Assembly: GCA_964440155.1 (NCBI GenBank) | Contig: CAYTRH010000076.1 | Location: forward strand, 1-13,706 | Length of the DNA stretch: 13,706 nucleotides | Reading direction: 5' to 3' | From: PFJX01 sp964440155 | GTDB taxonomy: Bacteria > Pseudomonadota > Gammaproteobacteria > Burkholderiales > Thiobacillaceae | Shown here: positions 1 through 7,030 of the stretch, in pieces | Numbering within the stretch: position 1 is the first letter of the stretch | Layout: every line of letters starts with the position of its first letter | Notes under the pieces: generated by a model | The model's database searches: none | The model's input: only the letters and a program-made list of their open reading frames with translations | Told to the model about the DNA's origin: nothing | Position numbers and translations under genes: made by a program

Positions 1-1574
1 TGGTTCCCGATGCTGCTGCTGATCGGCGTGTGGATCTTCTTCATGCGCCAGATGCAGGGCGGCGGCAAGGGCGGTGCCTTCTCATTCGGCAAGAGCAAGG
101 CGCGGCTACTCGACCAGGACAGCAACCTGGTCACCTTCGCCGATGTCGCCGGTTGCGACGAAGCCAAGGAGGAAGTGGCCGAACTGGTCGAGTTCCTGCG
201 CGATCCGTCCCGTTTCCAGAAGCTGGGCGGACGCATCCCGCGCGGCGTGCTGATGGTCGGCTCGCCCGGCACCGGCAAGACGCTGCTGGCCAAGTCCATC
301 GCCGGCGAGGCCAAGGTGCCGTTCNNNNNNNNNNNNNNNNNNNNNNNNNNNNNNNNNNNNNNNNNNNNNNNNNGCGGCGCGCGTGCGCGACATGTTCGAG
401 CAGGCCAAGAAGAGCGCGCCGTGCATCATCTTCATCGACGAAATCGATGCCGTCGGCCGCCAGCGCGGCGCCGGTCTGGGCGGCGGCAACGACGAGCGGG
501 AGCAGACCCTGAACCAATTGCTGGTGGAGATGGATGGTTTCGAGGCGACTCAGGGGGTCATCGTCATCGCCGCAACCAACCGCCCCGACGTGCTCGATCC
601 GGCCCTGCTGCGCCCGGGCCGTTTCGACCGCCAGGTGGTGGTGGGCCTGCCCGATATCCNNNNNNNNNNNNNNNNNNNNTATGCTGGTGCACATGCGCAA
701 GGTGCCGGTGGCGCCGGACGTCAAGGCCGACATCATCGCGCGCGGCACGCCCGGTTTCTCCGGTGCCGATCTCGCCAACCTGGTGAACGAAGCGGCCCTG
801 TTTGCCGCGCGCGCCAACAAGCGCGTGGTCGACATGCAGGATTTCGAGCGTGCCAAGGACAAGATCATCATGGGCGCCGAGCGTCGCTCCATCGTGATGC
901 CCGAGGAGGAGCGCAGGAATACCGCCTACCATGAATCCGGTCATGCGGTGGTCGCCAAATTGCTGCCCAAGACCGATCCGGTGCACAAGGTCACCATCAT
1001 CCCGCGCGGCCGCGCGCTGGGTGTGACCATGCAGTTGCCTACCGAGGACCGCTACAGCATGGACAAGGAACGCATCCTGTCGACCATCGCGGTGTTGTTC
1101 GGCGGCCGCATCGCCGAGGAGGTGTTCATGCACCAGATGACCACCGGCGCATCCAACGACTTCCAGCGCGCCACCGACTTGGCGCGGCGCATGGTGACGC
1201 AATGGGGCATGTCGGAAGTGCTGGGCACCATGGTGTATGGCGAGGAGGAAGGCGAGATCTTTTTAGGTCGCTCGATCACGACGCACAAGAACGTTTCGGA
1301 GGCGACGATGCAGAAGGTCGATGCCGAGGTGCGCCGCATCATCGACGAGCAGTATGCGCGTGCGCGTAAGTTGATCGAGGACAACCGCGACAAGATCGAG
1401 GCGATGGCCGCAGCACTGCTCAAATGGGAAACCATCGACGCCGAGCAGATCGACGACATCATGGCCGGGCGTGAACCGCGTGAACCCAAGCCGGTGACGC
1501 CGCCGACCACCAGTCGCAGCGACGACGCTCCGCCGGCACCGCAGGCGACCACCACGCCGGCGCAGGAAACCTGA
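1..1574 (+). CDS. ftsH: ATP-dependent zinc metalloprotease FtsH (5' partial, two N gaps)
   Basis: Membrane-anchored AAA+ protease that degrades misfolded membrane proteins and short-lived regulators. The window opens in the second transmembrane helix (WFPMLLLIGVWIFF), so the N-terminus and periplasmic domain lie outside. Visible in order: Walker A GSPGTGKT (259-282; Ser where E. coli has Pro), Walker B IIFIDEID, the second region of homology ending RPGRFDRQ, and the zinc site HESGH (930-944). GASND follows, near the usual third zinc ligand. A Pro/Thr-rich tail ends in TGA at 1572-1574. The reading frame jumps at both N runs (325-373 and 660-679), from frame 1 to 2 to 3. The sequence either side aligns without loss to E. 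coli FtsH, so I read these as wrong gap lengths rather than real frameshifts. The first gap hides the pore-loop segment. The next gene is a glycosyltransferase, not the folP common after ftsH in enterics. Confidence 0.97.
325..373. other. Assembly gap (49 N) inside ftsH
   Basis: Forty-nine unresolved bases lie between codons for KVPF and AARVRDM. In E. coli FtsH the matching interval is 16 residues, or 48 bases, so the gap is one base too long and breaks the frame. The hidden residues would include the aromatic-glycine pore loop. Confidence 0.95.
660..679. other. Assembly gap (20 N) inside ftsH
   Basis: Twenty unresolved bases lie between GLPDI plus one c and a t followed by codons for MLVHMRKVP. 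The homologous interval in E. coli FtsH is six residues (RGREQI), or 18 bases including the flanking c and t. About 16 unknown bases are therefore expected. The run of exactly 20 looks like a placeholder. Confidence 0.9.
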
Positions 1575-1579
1575 CGGCG

Positions 1580-1595
1580 GGCGGCGCGCGCCGCC
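1580..1595. terminator. GC palindrome after ftsH, weak hairpin
   Basis: GGCGGCGCGCGCCGCC is a perfect 16-base palindrome starting 5 bases after the ftsH stop. As RNA it can form a 6-bp all-GC stem with a GCGC loop. No U-tract follows, so it is at best a weak or Rho-assisted terminator, or an RNA-end stabilizer. Confidence 0.3.
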
Positions 1596-1616
1596 TGTCA
1601 TACGCCGGTAAGAATC
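1595..1616 (+). promoter_or_regulatory. Possible PhoB box upstream of first glycosyltransferase
   Basis: The first 11-bp half begins with CTGTCAT, an exact match to the PhoB half-site core. The second half (CGGTAAGAATC) matches the CTGTCATAAAT repeat at about 6 of 11 positions. It ends 18 bases before the ATG. No good -10 sits at the usual distance, so this is a tentative call resting partly on the similar site before the next gene. Confidence 0.25.
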
Positions 1617-1634
1617 GGCTGGCATCGTCGCGCG

Positions 1635-2834
1635 ATGCACTATCCGCAATCGCCCGCCGCGCCGCGGGTGCTGATGCTGTCGGACGTCTATTTCCCGCGC
1701 ATCAACGGCGTTTCCACTTCCATCGAGACTTTTCGGCGTGACCTCGGCGCGCGCGGCGTCGCCGTCCGTTTGGTGGCGCCGGCCTACGCCACGCAGGACG
1801 CGCTGACCGACGACGCCGACGTGGTGCGCATCCGCTCGCGCCGCGTGCCGTTCGACCCGGAAGACCGCCTGATGCACTTGCGCGTGCTGCGGCGGGTGGT
1901 CGATCGCCTGCTCGAACGGAACGAGCATGATCTGATCCACGTGCAGACCCCGTTCGCTGCACACTACGTCGGCACCCGTGCGGCGCGACGCCACCGACTG
2001 CCGGTACTGGCCACCTACCACACCCACTTCGAGGAGTACATCCACCATTACCTGCCGCTGCTGCCGCGCCGGGTGTTGCGTGCCGTCGCCCGCCACATCG
2101 CACGCAGCCAGTGCAACGGCCTGGATGCCGTGGTGGTGCCCTCCGGGGCCATGGCCGACACCTTGCGTGGGTACGGCGTGACCGCGCCGTTGCACGTTCT
2201 GCCCACCGGCATTCCGGTGGCGCGTTTCACCGGCGGCGATCGCGCGCGTTTTCGCGCACGCCACGGCATCGATGCGCAACGTCCGGTGGCCTTGTTCGTC
2301 GGCCGTGTGGCCCATGAGAAAAACATCGACTTTCTGTTGCGCGCGTTGCCGCATGCGCTGCGCCGGCAACCCGACCTGCTGCTGGTCATCGCCGGCGAAG
2401 GGCCGGCGCTGCGCGCGCTGCGGCATCATGCCGAGGCGGATGGCCTGGCCCAGCACGTCCTGTTCGTCGGTTATCTCGATCGCGAGCGCGAACTGCCGGA
2501 TTGTTATGCGGCCGCCGATGTCTTCGTGTTCGCCTCGCGTACCGAGACTCAGGGGCTGGTGTTGCTGGAAGCGATGGCGGCCGGCGTGCCAGTCGTGGCC
2601 CTGGCGGTGCTGGGGACGCGTGACATCGTGCTGCCAGCGCGCGGCGCGATCGCGGCGCCGGATGACGAGGCCGCTTTCGGCGTGGAAGTGGCCATGCTGA
2701 TCGCCGATCCGGCACGACGCGCACGGCTGTCGGCACAGGCGCGCGAGTTCGCCGAGTGCTGGTCATCGCCGGAACGCGCACGCCAGCTCGAAACCCTGTA
2801 TCGCTCATTGTCGTCGCAGCACCGCGCCGGGTGA
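1635..2834 (+). CDS. GT4-family glycosyltransferase (first of a pair)
   Basis: A 399-residue retaining, nucleotide-sugar-dependent glycosyltransferase with the GT-B fold, probably acting at the inner face of the cytoplasmic membrane. The N-terminal Rossmann half has the glycine-containing loop RINGVSTS (residues 22-29) and TYHTHF (128-133). The C-terminal half has GRVAHEKN (223-230) and the EX7E motif TETQGLVLLE (E304, E312), the nucleotide-sugar site of GT4 enzymes. There is no signal peptide or clear transmembrane helix. ATG 1635 is chosen because the conserved first strand (RVLMLSDVYFP) starts about 10 residues in; no strong ribosome binding site is visible. It resembles MgtA/SQD2-like and diacylglycerol glycosyltransferases, but acceptor and sugar cannot be read from sequence. 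A related gene follows 51 bp downstream, so the two enzymes probably act in sequence. Confidence 0.9.
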   Translation: MHYPQSPAAPRVLMLSDVYFPRINGVSTSIETFRRDLGARGVAVRLVAPAYATQDALTDDADVVRIRSRRVPFDPEDRLMHLRVLRRVVDRLLERNEHDLIHVQTPFAAHYVGTRAARRHRLPVLATYHTHFEEYIHHYLPLLPRRVLRAVARHIARSQCNGLDAVVVPSGAMADTLRGYGVTAPLHVLPTGIPVARFTGGDRARFRARHGIDAQRPVALFVGRVAHEKNIDFLLRALPHALRRQPDLLLVIAGEGPALRALRHHAEADGLAQHVLFVGYLDRERELPDCYAAADVFVFASRTETQGLVLLEAMAAGVPVVALAVLGTRDIVLPARGAIAAPDDEAAFGVEVAMLIADPARRARLSAQAREFAECWSSPERARQLETLYRSLSSQHRAG

Positions 2835-2853
2835 TCGACGTTTCGTCGCGGCT

Positions 2854-2875
2854 TTGTCATCAAACTGACGCATGC
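2854..2875 (+). promoter_or_regulatory. Possible PhoB box upstream of second glycosyltransferase
   Basis: TTGTCATCAAA followed by CTGACGCATGC resembles the two 11-bp direct repeats of a Pho box. The first half fits well (TGTCAT and AA at the expected places) and the second is poor (CTG.C). The site ends only 10 bases before the annotated ATG, leaving little room for a -10 and leader. Either the start codon is further downstream or the match is fortuitous. Confidence 0.3.
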
Positions 2876-2885
2876 GCCTGCGAGC

Positions 2886-4127
2886 ATGGCGCGCATGCAA
2901 TCGCACGAACATTTCCTGGTGCAGCGCTACCCGCCGGCGCGCCCACAACTGCGTGTCGCCCTGGTCACTGAAACCTACCCGCCGGAAGTGAATGGCGTGG
3001 CGATGACCTTGGGCCGTCTGGTGGACGGCCTGCGTCGACGCGGTCACACCCTGCAACTGATCCGTCCACGCCAGAATCACGCCGATCAGGCCGTCGAGGT
3101 CGGCGACTATCGTGAAGTGCTGGCCACCGGTGTCGGCATTCCCAACTATCGCGGTCTGCGTTTCGGTCTGCCGGCGCGGACGGCGTTGCGCCGTCTGTGG
3201 ACGCGCGAACGTCCGGACATCGTGCATGTCGCCACCGAAGGTCCCCTGGGCTGGTCGGCCGTCAATGCCGCGCGCAGCCTGAAGCTGCCGATCAGCTCGG
3301 GCTTCCATACCAATTTCGATGCCTATTGCCGCCACTATGGTCTGGCCTGGTTGCGCGGCCCGGTGGCCGGCTATCTGCGCCGCCTGCACAATCGCACCGA
3401 CGTGACGCTGGTACCGGCGCGCGACATCGCCGACAAGCTGACACGCGAGGGCTACCGCAACCTGACGGTGATGGCGCGCGGTGTGGATACCAGTTTGTTC
3501 AACCCGGCGCGTCGTTCCCCGCAGTTGCGCGCGAGCTGGGGGGCACGGGACGACGACCTGGTGGTGACCTGCGTCGGTCGTCTGGCGCCGGAGAAGAATC
3601 TGGACCTGTTGCTGACCACCTGGCGGACCTTGCGCGAGCAGTTGCCCGGCGCCCGTCTGGTGCTGGTGGGCGACGGTCCGCAGCGCGCGGAACTGGCCGC
3701 CAGCGAGCCGGACATCGTGTTCGCCGGCACCCGTCTGGGTGAGGACTTGGCCGCGCACTATGCCTCCGCCGACCTGTTCCTGTTCCCCAGCCTGACCGAG
3801 ACCTATGGCAACGTCATCGCCGAGGCGTTGGCCAGCGGTCTGGCGGTGGTGGCATTCGCGCGTGCCGGCGCGGCCGATCTGATCGAGGACGGTGTCAGCG
3901 GCCGCCTGGTGGCGCAGGAGGACGGCGCGGCCTTCGTCGCCGCTGCGCTGGAAGTCGCGCTCGACCCCGCCCGCCTGACCGCACTGCGCGCGCGCGCGCC
4001 GGCAGCGGTGGCCGGTTTCGACTGGGAACGAATCAACGATCTGTTCGCCGATACGCTGTTGCGCCTGGTGCAACGCCATGAACGCAAATGGCACGTGGTC
4101 GACGTGCCGTTCCTGGCGCCGGATTGA
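2886..4127 (+). CDS. GT4-family glycosyltransferase (second of a pair)
   Basis: A 413-residue GT-B glycosyltransferase related to, but clearly diverged from, the upstream gene. Visible motifs are the N-terminal strand and loop VALVTETYPPEVNGVAMT (residues 24-41), SSGFHTNFDAY (137-147), MARGVDTSLFNP (196-207), GRLAPEKN (231-238) and the EX7E motif TETYGNVIAE (E305, E313). The opening motif and MARGVD(T)xLF signature are typical of SQD2/Agt/MgtA-like enzymes that build sulfo- or glycoglycerolipids or mannosides; the exact product is unknown. There is no signal peptide. ATG 2886 is used; ATG 2895 or GTG 2919 are possible alternatives, because the residues before 22 are not conserved and no strong ribosome binding site is seen. 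It converges with the diguanylate cyclase gene, with only 7 bases between stop codons. Confidence 0.9.
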   Translation: MARMQSHEHFLVQRYPPARPQLRVALVTETYPPEVNGVAMTLGRLVDGLRRRGHTLQLIRPRQNHADQAVEVGDYREVLATGVGIPNYRGLRFGLPARTALRRLWTRERPDIVHVATEGPLGWSAVNAARSLKLPISSGFHTNFDAYCRHYGLAWLRGPVAGYLRRLHNRTDVTLVPARDIADKLTREGYRNLTVMARGVDTSLFNPARRSPQLRASWGARDDDLVVTCVGRLAPEKNLDLLLTTWRTLREQLPGARLVLVGDGPQRAELAASEPDIVFAGTRLGEDLAAHYASADLFLFPSLTETYGNVIAEALASGLAVVAFARAGAADLIEDGVSGRLVAQEDGAAFVAAALEVALDPARLTALRARAPAAVAGFDWERINDLFADTLLRLVQRHERKWHVVDVPFLAPD

Positions 4128-4148
4128 GCTATCTCTATTCGCGCCAGG
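4112..4148. terminator. Inverted repeat spanning two convergent stop codons
   Basis: CCTGGCGC (4112-4119) and GCGCCAGG (4141-4148) are perfect 8-bp inverted repeats around a 21-base loop containing both stop codons. Either strand could form the hairpin, so it may end transcription from both sides. The loop is large and there is no T-tract on either side, so the role is uncertain. Confidence 0.3.
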
Positions 4149-5823
4149 CGCGGTAGCGGTTGCGCCCGGCCTGCTTGGCGCGGTACATGGCCTCGTCGGC
4201 CCGGCGGATCAGTTCTTCATGGCTGCTGGCGTCGTCCGGATAGTAGGCGATGCCGATGGAGGCGGAGATCCTGGCGCTGCCAGCTGCGGTGGCATACGGG
4301 TTGGCCAGGGTTTCCACCAGCTTCGCCGCCACTTTTTCCGCTGCCTCGGCTTCCTCGACGAACGGCAGCACGATGAGAAACTCGTCGCCGCCCAGGCGCG
4401 CCACCGTGTCGGTGTCGCGCAGGCACTCCAGCATGCGGCGCGCGACTTCGCGCAGGATGTGGTCGCCGGCGGCATGGCCGAGGCGGTCGTTGGCCTGTTT
4501 GAACTGGTCGAGGTCGACGAACAGCACGGCCAGGCGTCCGCGACGGCGTTGTGCCTGAGCCAGCGCGCCATCGAGCCGGTCACGCAGCAGCTCACGGTTG
4601 GGCAGGCCGGTGAGCGCGTCGTAATTGGCCTGACGCCAGATGCGGTCCTGCTGGTGCTTGCGTTCGGTGATGTCGGCGAAGGTCACCACCGCCCCGGCCA
4701 ATTCGCCTTCCTCCAGGATGGGATGGGCGCGGTATTCCACGGCCAGCAAGCTGCCGTCGGCACGCGCGAACCACGCTTCGTCCTCGTGGATCGGGCCGCC
4801 TTCGCGCAGTGTGCGGGAACTGAGCAGCGGGGCTCTGCCGTCTTCGCGCCGCGGCCGGATCAGTTCGATGATGTCGCGTCCGAGCAGGCGATCGCTGCTG
4901 CGGTAACCCAACAGGTCGGCCGCGACCGGATTGCAGAACGAACAGCGTCCATGACGATCGATGCCGAAGATACCCTCGCCCGAGGCATCGATCAGCATGC
5001 GCAGGCTGGCCTCGGCCTCCTGACGTTCGCGTACCTCGGCACGCAGCTCGGCGGTGCGTTGCGCCACCAGCGCGTCCTGCTCGGCCTTGGCCGCCTGCAA
5101 CGACAGCCATTGCGTGCGGATGCGCTGCAACGCGAGCCATCCCAGTGCGCTGAGCAGCAGCCAGACGGCGACATGGGCGAGACCGATGGCATGGGCACGC
5201 TGCTGCTGAACCGCGAGAAAGGAGTCGATCGGATAGACCACGGTGATGCCGCCGCGGATGTCGCCGACGCGGTAACCCTGGCGCGCATGACAGCGCAGAC
5301 AGGATTCGCCGGTGACCAGGGGCGCGGCATAACGTGCATAGTGGCCGTTTTCGTCACCCCCGGGCATCGCCAGGTATTCCTTCATGCCGTTGTCGAAGCT
5401 GCGCAAGGCGTCCACTTCCCAATCGCGCGCGGCATTGTCCGGATTGAGCGGATTGAGACTGGTGATATGGATGCGGATGCCGGTCTGCTGGTGGATGACC
5501 TCGCCCAGTTGCCGGGTCATGTAGGCCGGATTGAGCAGGGTCAGGCGCCGGCCGGCCGGTGTGGTCAGGTCGCGTTCCGGCACGTCCAGATAAGGATTGG
5601 CCGGCGTGCCGGCATCCATCAGGCCGTACACGCCGCCGTGGCGCGCATTCCATTCGCGCGTCGCCTGAATCATGCCGAACACGAAGCGGCCTTCGTGCAG
5701 CACCAGTTCGCGCGTGCCCTGACGCAACTGGGTGATGCTCCAGCCATAGGACAGTAGCGCCAGAAGGCCCCAGATCAGCGGCGGCAACAGCCAATAGCGG
5801 CGGTGGGGCGAGAATAGGGCCAT
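4135..5823 (-). CDS. Diguanylate cyclase with periplasmic heme-c (DUF3365/Tll0287-like) sensor and PAS domain
   Basis: A 562-residue membrane sensor predicted to make c-di-GMP from two GTP. In order: transmembrane helix (about 11-30); periplasmic DUF3365-type domain (about 35-205) with its hallmark REWNARHGGVYG (56-67); heme-c site CLRCH (175-179); second transmembrane helix (214-232); a short coiled linker (about 240-270); PAS (about 272-385); and GGDEF (about 395-560). The catalytic GGDEF (478-482) is intact, as is DLD (437-439). RDTD (469-472) lies exactly five residues before GGDEF, the position of the inhibitory I-site, so product feedback is expected. There is no EAL domain. DUF3365 domains bind heme and are thought to sense redox state or gaseous ligands, with output here through the cytoplasmic GGDEF. 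ATG 5823 starts just before the first helix. The gene lies 151 bp downstream of moaA on the same strand and has its own candidate promoter. Confidence 0.93.
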   Translation of the reverse strand: MALFSPHRRYWLLPPLIWGLLALLSYGWSITQLRQGTRELVLHEGRFVFGMIQATREWNARHGGVYGLMDAGTPANPYLDVPERDLTTPAGRRLTLLNPAYMTRQLGEVIHQQTGIRIHITSLNPLNPDNAARDWEVDALRSFDNGMKEYLAMPGGDENGHYARYAAPLVTGESCLRCHARQGYRVGDIRGGITVVYPIDSFLAVQQQRAHAIGLAHVAVWLLLSALGWLALQRIRTQWLSLQAAKAEQDALVAQRTAELRAEVRERQEAEASLRMLIDASGEGIFGIDRHGRCSFCNPVAADLLGYRSSDRLLGRDIIELIRPRREDGRAPLLSSRTLREGGPIHEDEAWFARADGSLLAVEYRAHPILEEGELAGAVVTFADITERKHQQDRIWRQANYDALTGLPNRELLRDRLDGALAQAQRRRGRLAVLFVDLDQFKQANDRLGHAAGDHILREVARRMLECLRDTDTVARLGGDEFLIVLPFVEEAEAAEKVAAKLVETLANPYATAAGSARISASIGIAYYPDDASSHEELIRRADEAMYRAKQAGRNRYRAWRE

Positions 5824-5854
5824 GACATGGCGTCCGGGCGGCGTTTCGCACGAA

Positions 5855-5884
5855 ATAATACGCCGATCACGCCAGCCGTGGCAG
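5855..5884 (-). promoter_or_regulatory. Candidate sigma-70 promoter for the diguanylate cyclase
   Basis: On the minus strand, TATTAT (5855-5860; 5 of 6 to TATAAT) lies 18 bp after CTGCCA (5879-5884; 4 of 6 to TTGACA). The -10 is about 32 bases before the ATG at 5823. This would let the gene be transcribed separately from moaA. Confidence 0.35.
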
Positions 5885-5974
5885 TCCTTAGGGTGAAGCC
5901 CGGGATCGATGCGTATGGCTCCCCGCGCCGTGACGCCGTGTTGGTGGGCAACGCCGACCGGCCGGGCGGACGGA

Positions 5975-6949
5975 TCAACCGCCGGTCATGTTCATGAAGC
6001 GCACCAGTTTGTGCGGCGCCTCGGTGAACTCGTGCCTTTCCGGCTTCAGGTCGATGGCCTGGCGGATGGCGGTGCGCAGATCGTCATCGCTGGCCCCGGC
6101 CCGCATCAGCGCGCGGAAGTCCATGCGTTCTTCCTGCCCCAGGCACAGATGCAGCATACCGTCCACGGTCAGACGCACGCGGTTGCAGGTATCACAGAAA
6201 TGCTGCGAGATCGGTGTGATGAAGCCGACCGTGAAACGTCCGTCGGCGCTGCCCAGGTAACGCGCTGGCCCGCCACCGGGCAACAGCGTATCGACCAGGC
6301 CATAGCGTTGGCGCAGGCGCGCTTTGACCGGCTGCAGGTCGACATAGCCCATGCGCCGCGCCGTGTCGCCCATGGGCATGACCTCGATCAGGCGCAGCAC
6401 GAAACCCTGGGCCATGCAGTAGTCGACCATGGCGTCGATCTCGTCGGCGTTCTCGCGCATCACCACCATGTTCAGCTTGATCGGGGCGAATCCGACCGCG
6501 CGCGCCGCGTCCAGGCCCGCCAGCACCTGCCCGAGCACGTCACGGCCGTTGATGTGGGCGACGCGCTCGGCGCGCAGGGAATCCAGACTGACGTTGAGCC
6601 GGGTGACACCGGCGCGGCGCAGATCGGCGGCCATGTGCGCGAGTTGCGTGGCGTTGGTGGAGAGCGACAGATCCTCGATGCCGGGCAGTGCGGCGACACG
6701 TGCGCACAGTTGGACCACATCGCGCCGCAGCAAGGGTTCGCCGCCGGTGAAACGCACGCGCTTCAAGCCCAGGTCGGCGAACACGGCCAACAGCCGCTCG
6801 ATCTCGTCGAAGCTCAACCAATGCGCCGGTTCCTCGAAACCCTTGAAACCCTCGGGGATGCAGTAGGCGCAGCGCAGGTCGCAACGATCGGTCACCGACA
6901 GGCGCAGATATTCGATTTGGCGACCGAAGCGATCGATGAGGGCGTTCAT
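5975..6949 (-). CDS. moaA: GTP 3',8-cyclase MoaA (radical SAM, molybdenum cofactor)
   Basis: Radical SAM enzyme that, with MoaC, converts GTP to cyclic pyranopterin monophosphate, the first step of molybdenum cofactor synthesis. The 324 residues carry both iron-sulfur sites: the N-terminal CDLRCAYC (C23, C27, C30) for the SAM-binding cluster, and C252, C255 and C269 (CDTCN...LHLC) for the C-terminal cluster that holds GTP. TGGEP (68-72) and the C-terminal Gly-Gly typical of MoaA are present. The frame is open back to 7030, but ATG 6949 is chosen because conserved sequence (DRFGRQIEYLRLSVTDRC) starts right after it and the length then matches the family (about 330). It is divergent from mobB-moeA-moaD. 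moaC is not in the window and must be encoded elsewhere. Confidence 0.96.
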   Translation of the reverse strand: MNALIDRFGRQIEYLRLSVTDRCDLRCAYCIPEGFKGFEEPAHWLSFDEIERLLAVFADLGLKRVRFTGGEPLLRRDVVQLCARVAALPGIEDLSLSTNATQLAHMAADLRRAGVTRLNVSLDSLRAERVAHINGRDVLGQVLAGLDAARAVGFAPIKLNMVVMRENADEIDAMVDYCMAQGFVLRLIEVMPMGDTARRMGYVDLQPVKARLRQRYGLVDTLLPGGGPARYLGSADGRFTVGFITPISQHFCDTCNRVRLTVDGMLHLCLGQEERMDFRALMRAGASDDDLRTAIRQAIDLKPERHEFTEAPHKLVRFMNMTGG

Positions 6950-6978
6950 GACATGGGACGGTGAGGTTCGGCTACGGA

Positions 6979-6984
6979 AATATA
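6979..6984 (-). promoter_or_regulatory. Candidate -10 element for moaA
   Basis: TATATT on the minus strand matches TATAAT at 5 of 6 positions, 29 bases upstream of the moaA ATG. No good -35 is found 16-19 bp upstream, which would fit an activator-dependent promoter. The leader would be only about 20 nt, too short for a Moco riboswitch. Confidence 0.3.
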
Positions 6985-7016
6985 GCCCCGCGTCCCCGTG
7001 CCCGAAATACGCAAGC

Positions 7017-7030
7017 TTGACCGGCGTCAA
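7017..7030. promoter_or_regulatory. CRP/FNR-family binding palindrome between moaA and mobB
   Basis: TTGACCGGCGTCAA is a perfect TTGAC-N4-GTCAA inverted repeat, matching the FNR/Anr/Dnr consensus TTGAT-N4-ATCAA at 8 of 10 half-site positions and with exact geometry. It lies in the middle of the divergent region. Its centre is about 51 bp upstream of the start site implied by the candidate moaA -10, not the classical -41.5, so it could serve either gene. Anaerobic FNR control of Moco genes is known in E. coli. The same bases could alternatively form a 6-bp RNA hairpin. Confidence 0.45.

Noticed and set aside
325..700. ftsH as a pseudogene with two frameshifts
   Set aside because: Both frame changes coincide exactly with N runs and the flanking protein is fully conserved.
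1263..2456. A 397-codon minus-strand frame across the ftsH end and first glycosyltransferase
   Set aside because: Antisense shadow of two conserved genes with His/Gln/Arg-rich composition.
3985..4002. CG dinucleotide run in the second glycosyltransferase as a repeat element
   Set aside because: It lies within coding sequence (Ala-Arg codons) and is expected in GC-rich DNA.
2805..4094. A 429-codon minus-strand frame opposite the second glycosyltransferase
   Set aside because: Antisense shadow; the plus strand encodes a clear GT4 enzyme with EX7E.
4078..5757. A 559-codon plus-strand open frame opposite the diguanylate cyclase
   Set aside because: It is the antisense of a gene with complete, recognisable domains. 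GC-rich DNA leaves such frames open by codon bias, and its translation shows no family features.
6950..7030. Moco riboswitch in the moaA leader, or a 27-residue N-terminal extension of MoaA
   Set aside because: The likely -10 leaves a leader of only about 20 nt, I could not find the expected multi-stem structure, and the extra residues do not resemble MoaA N-termini.
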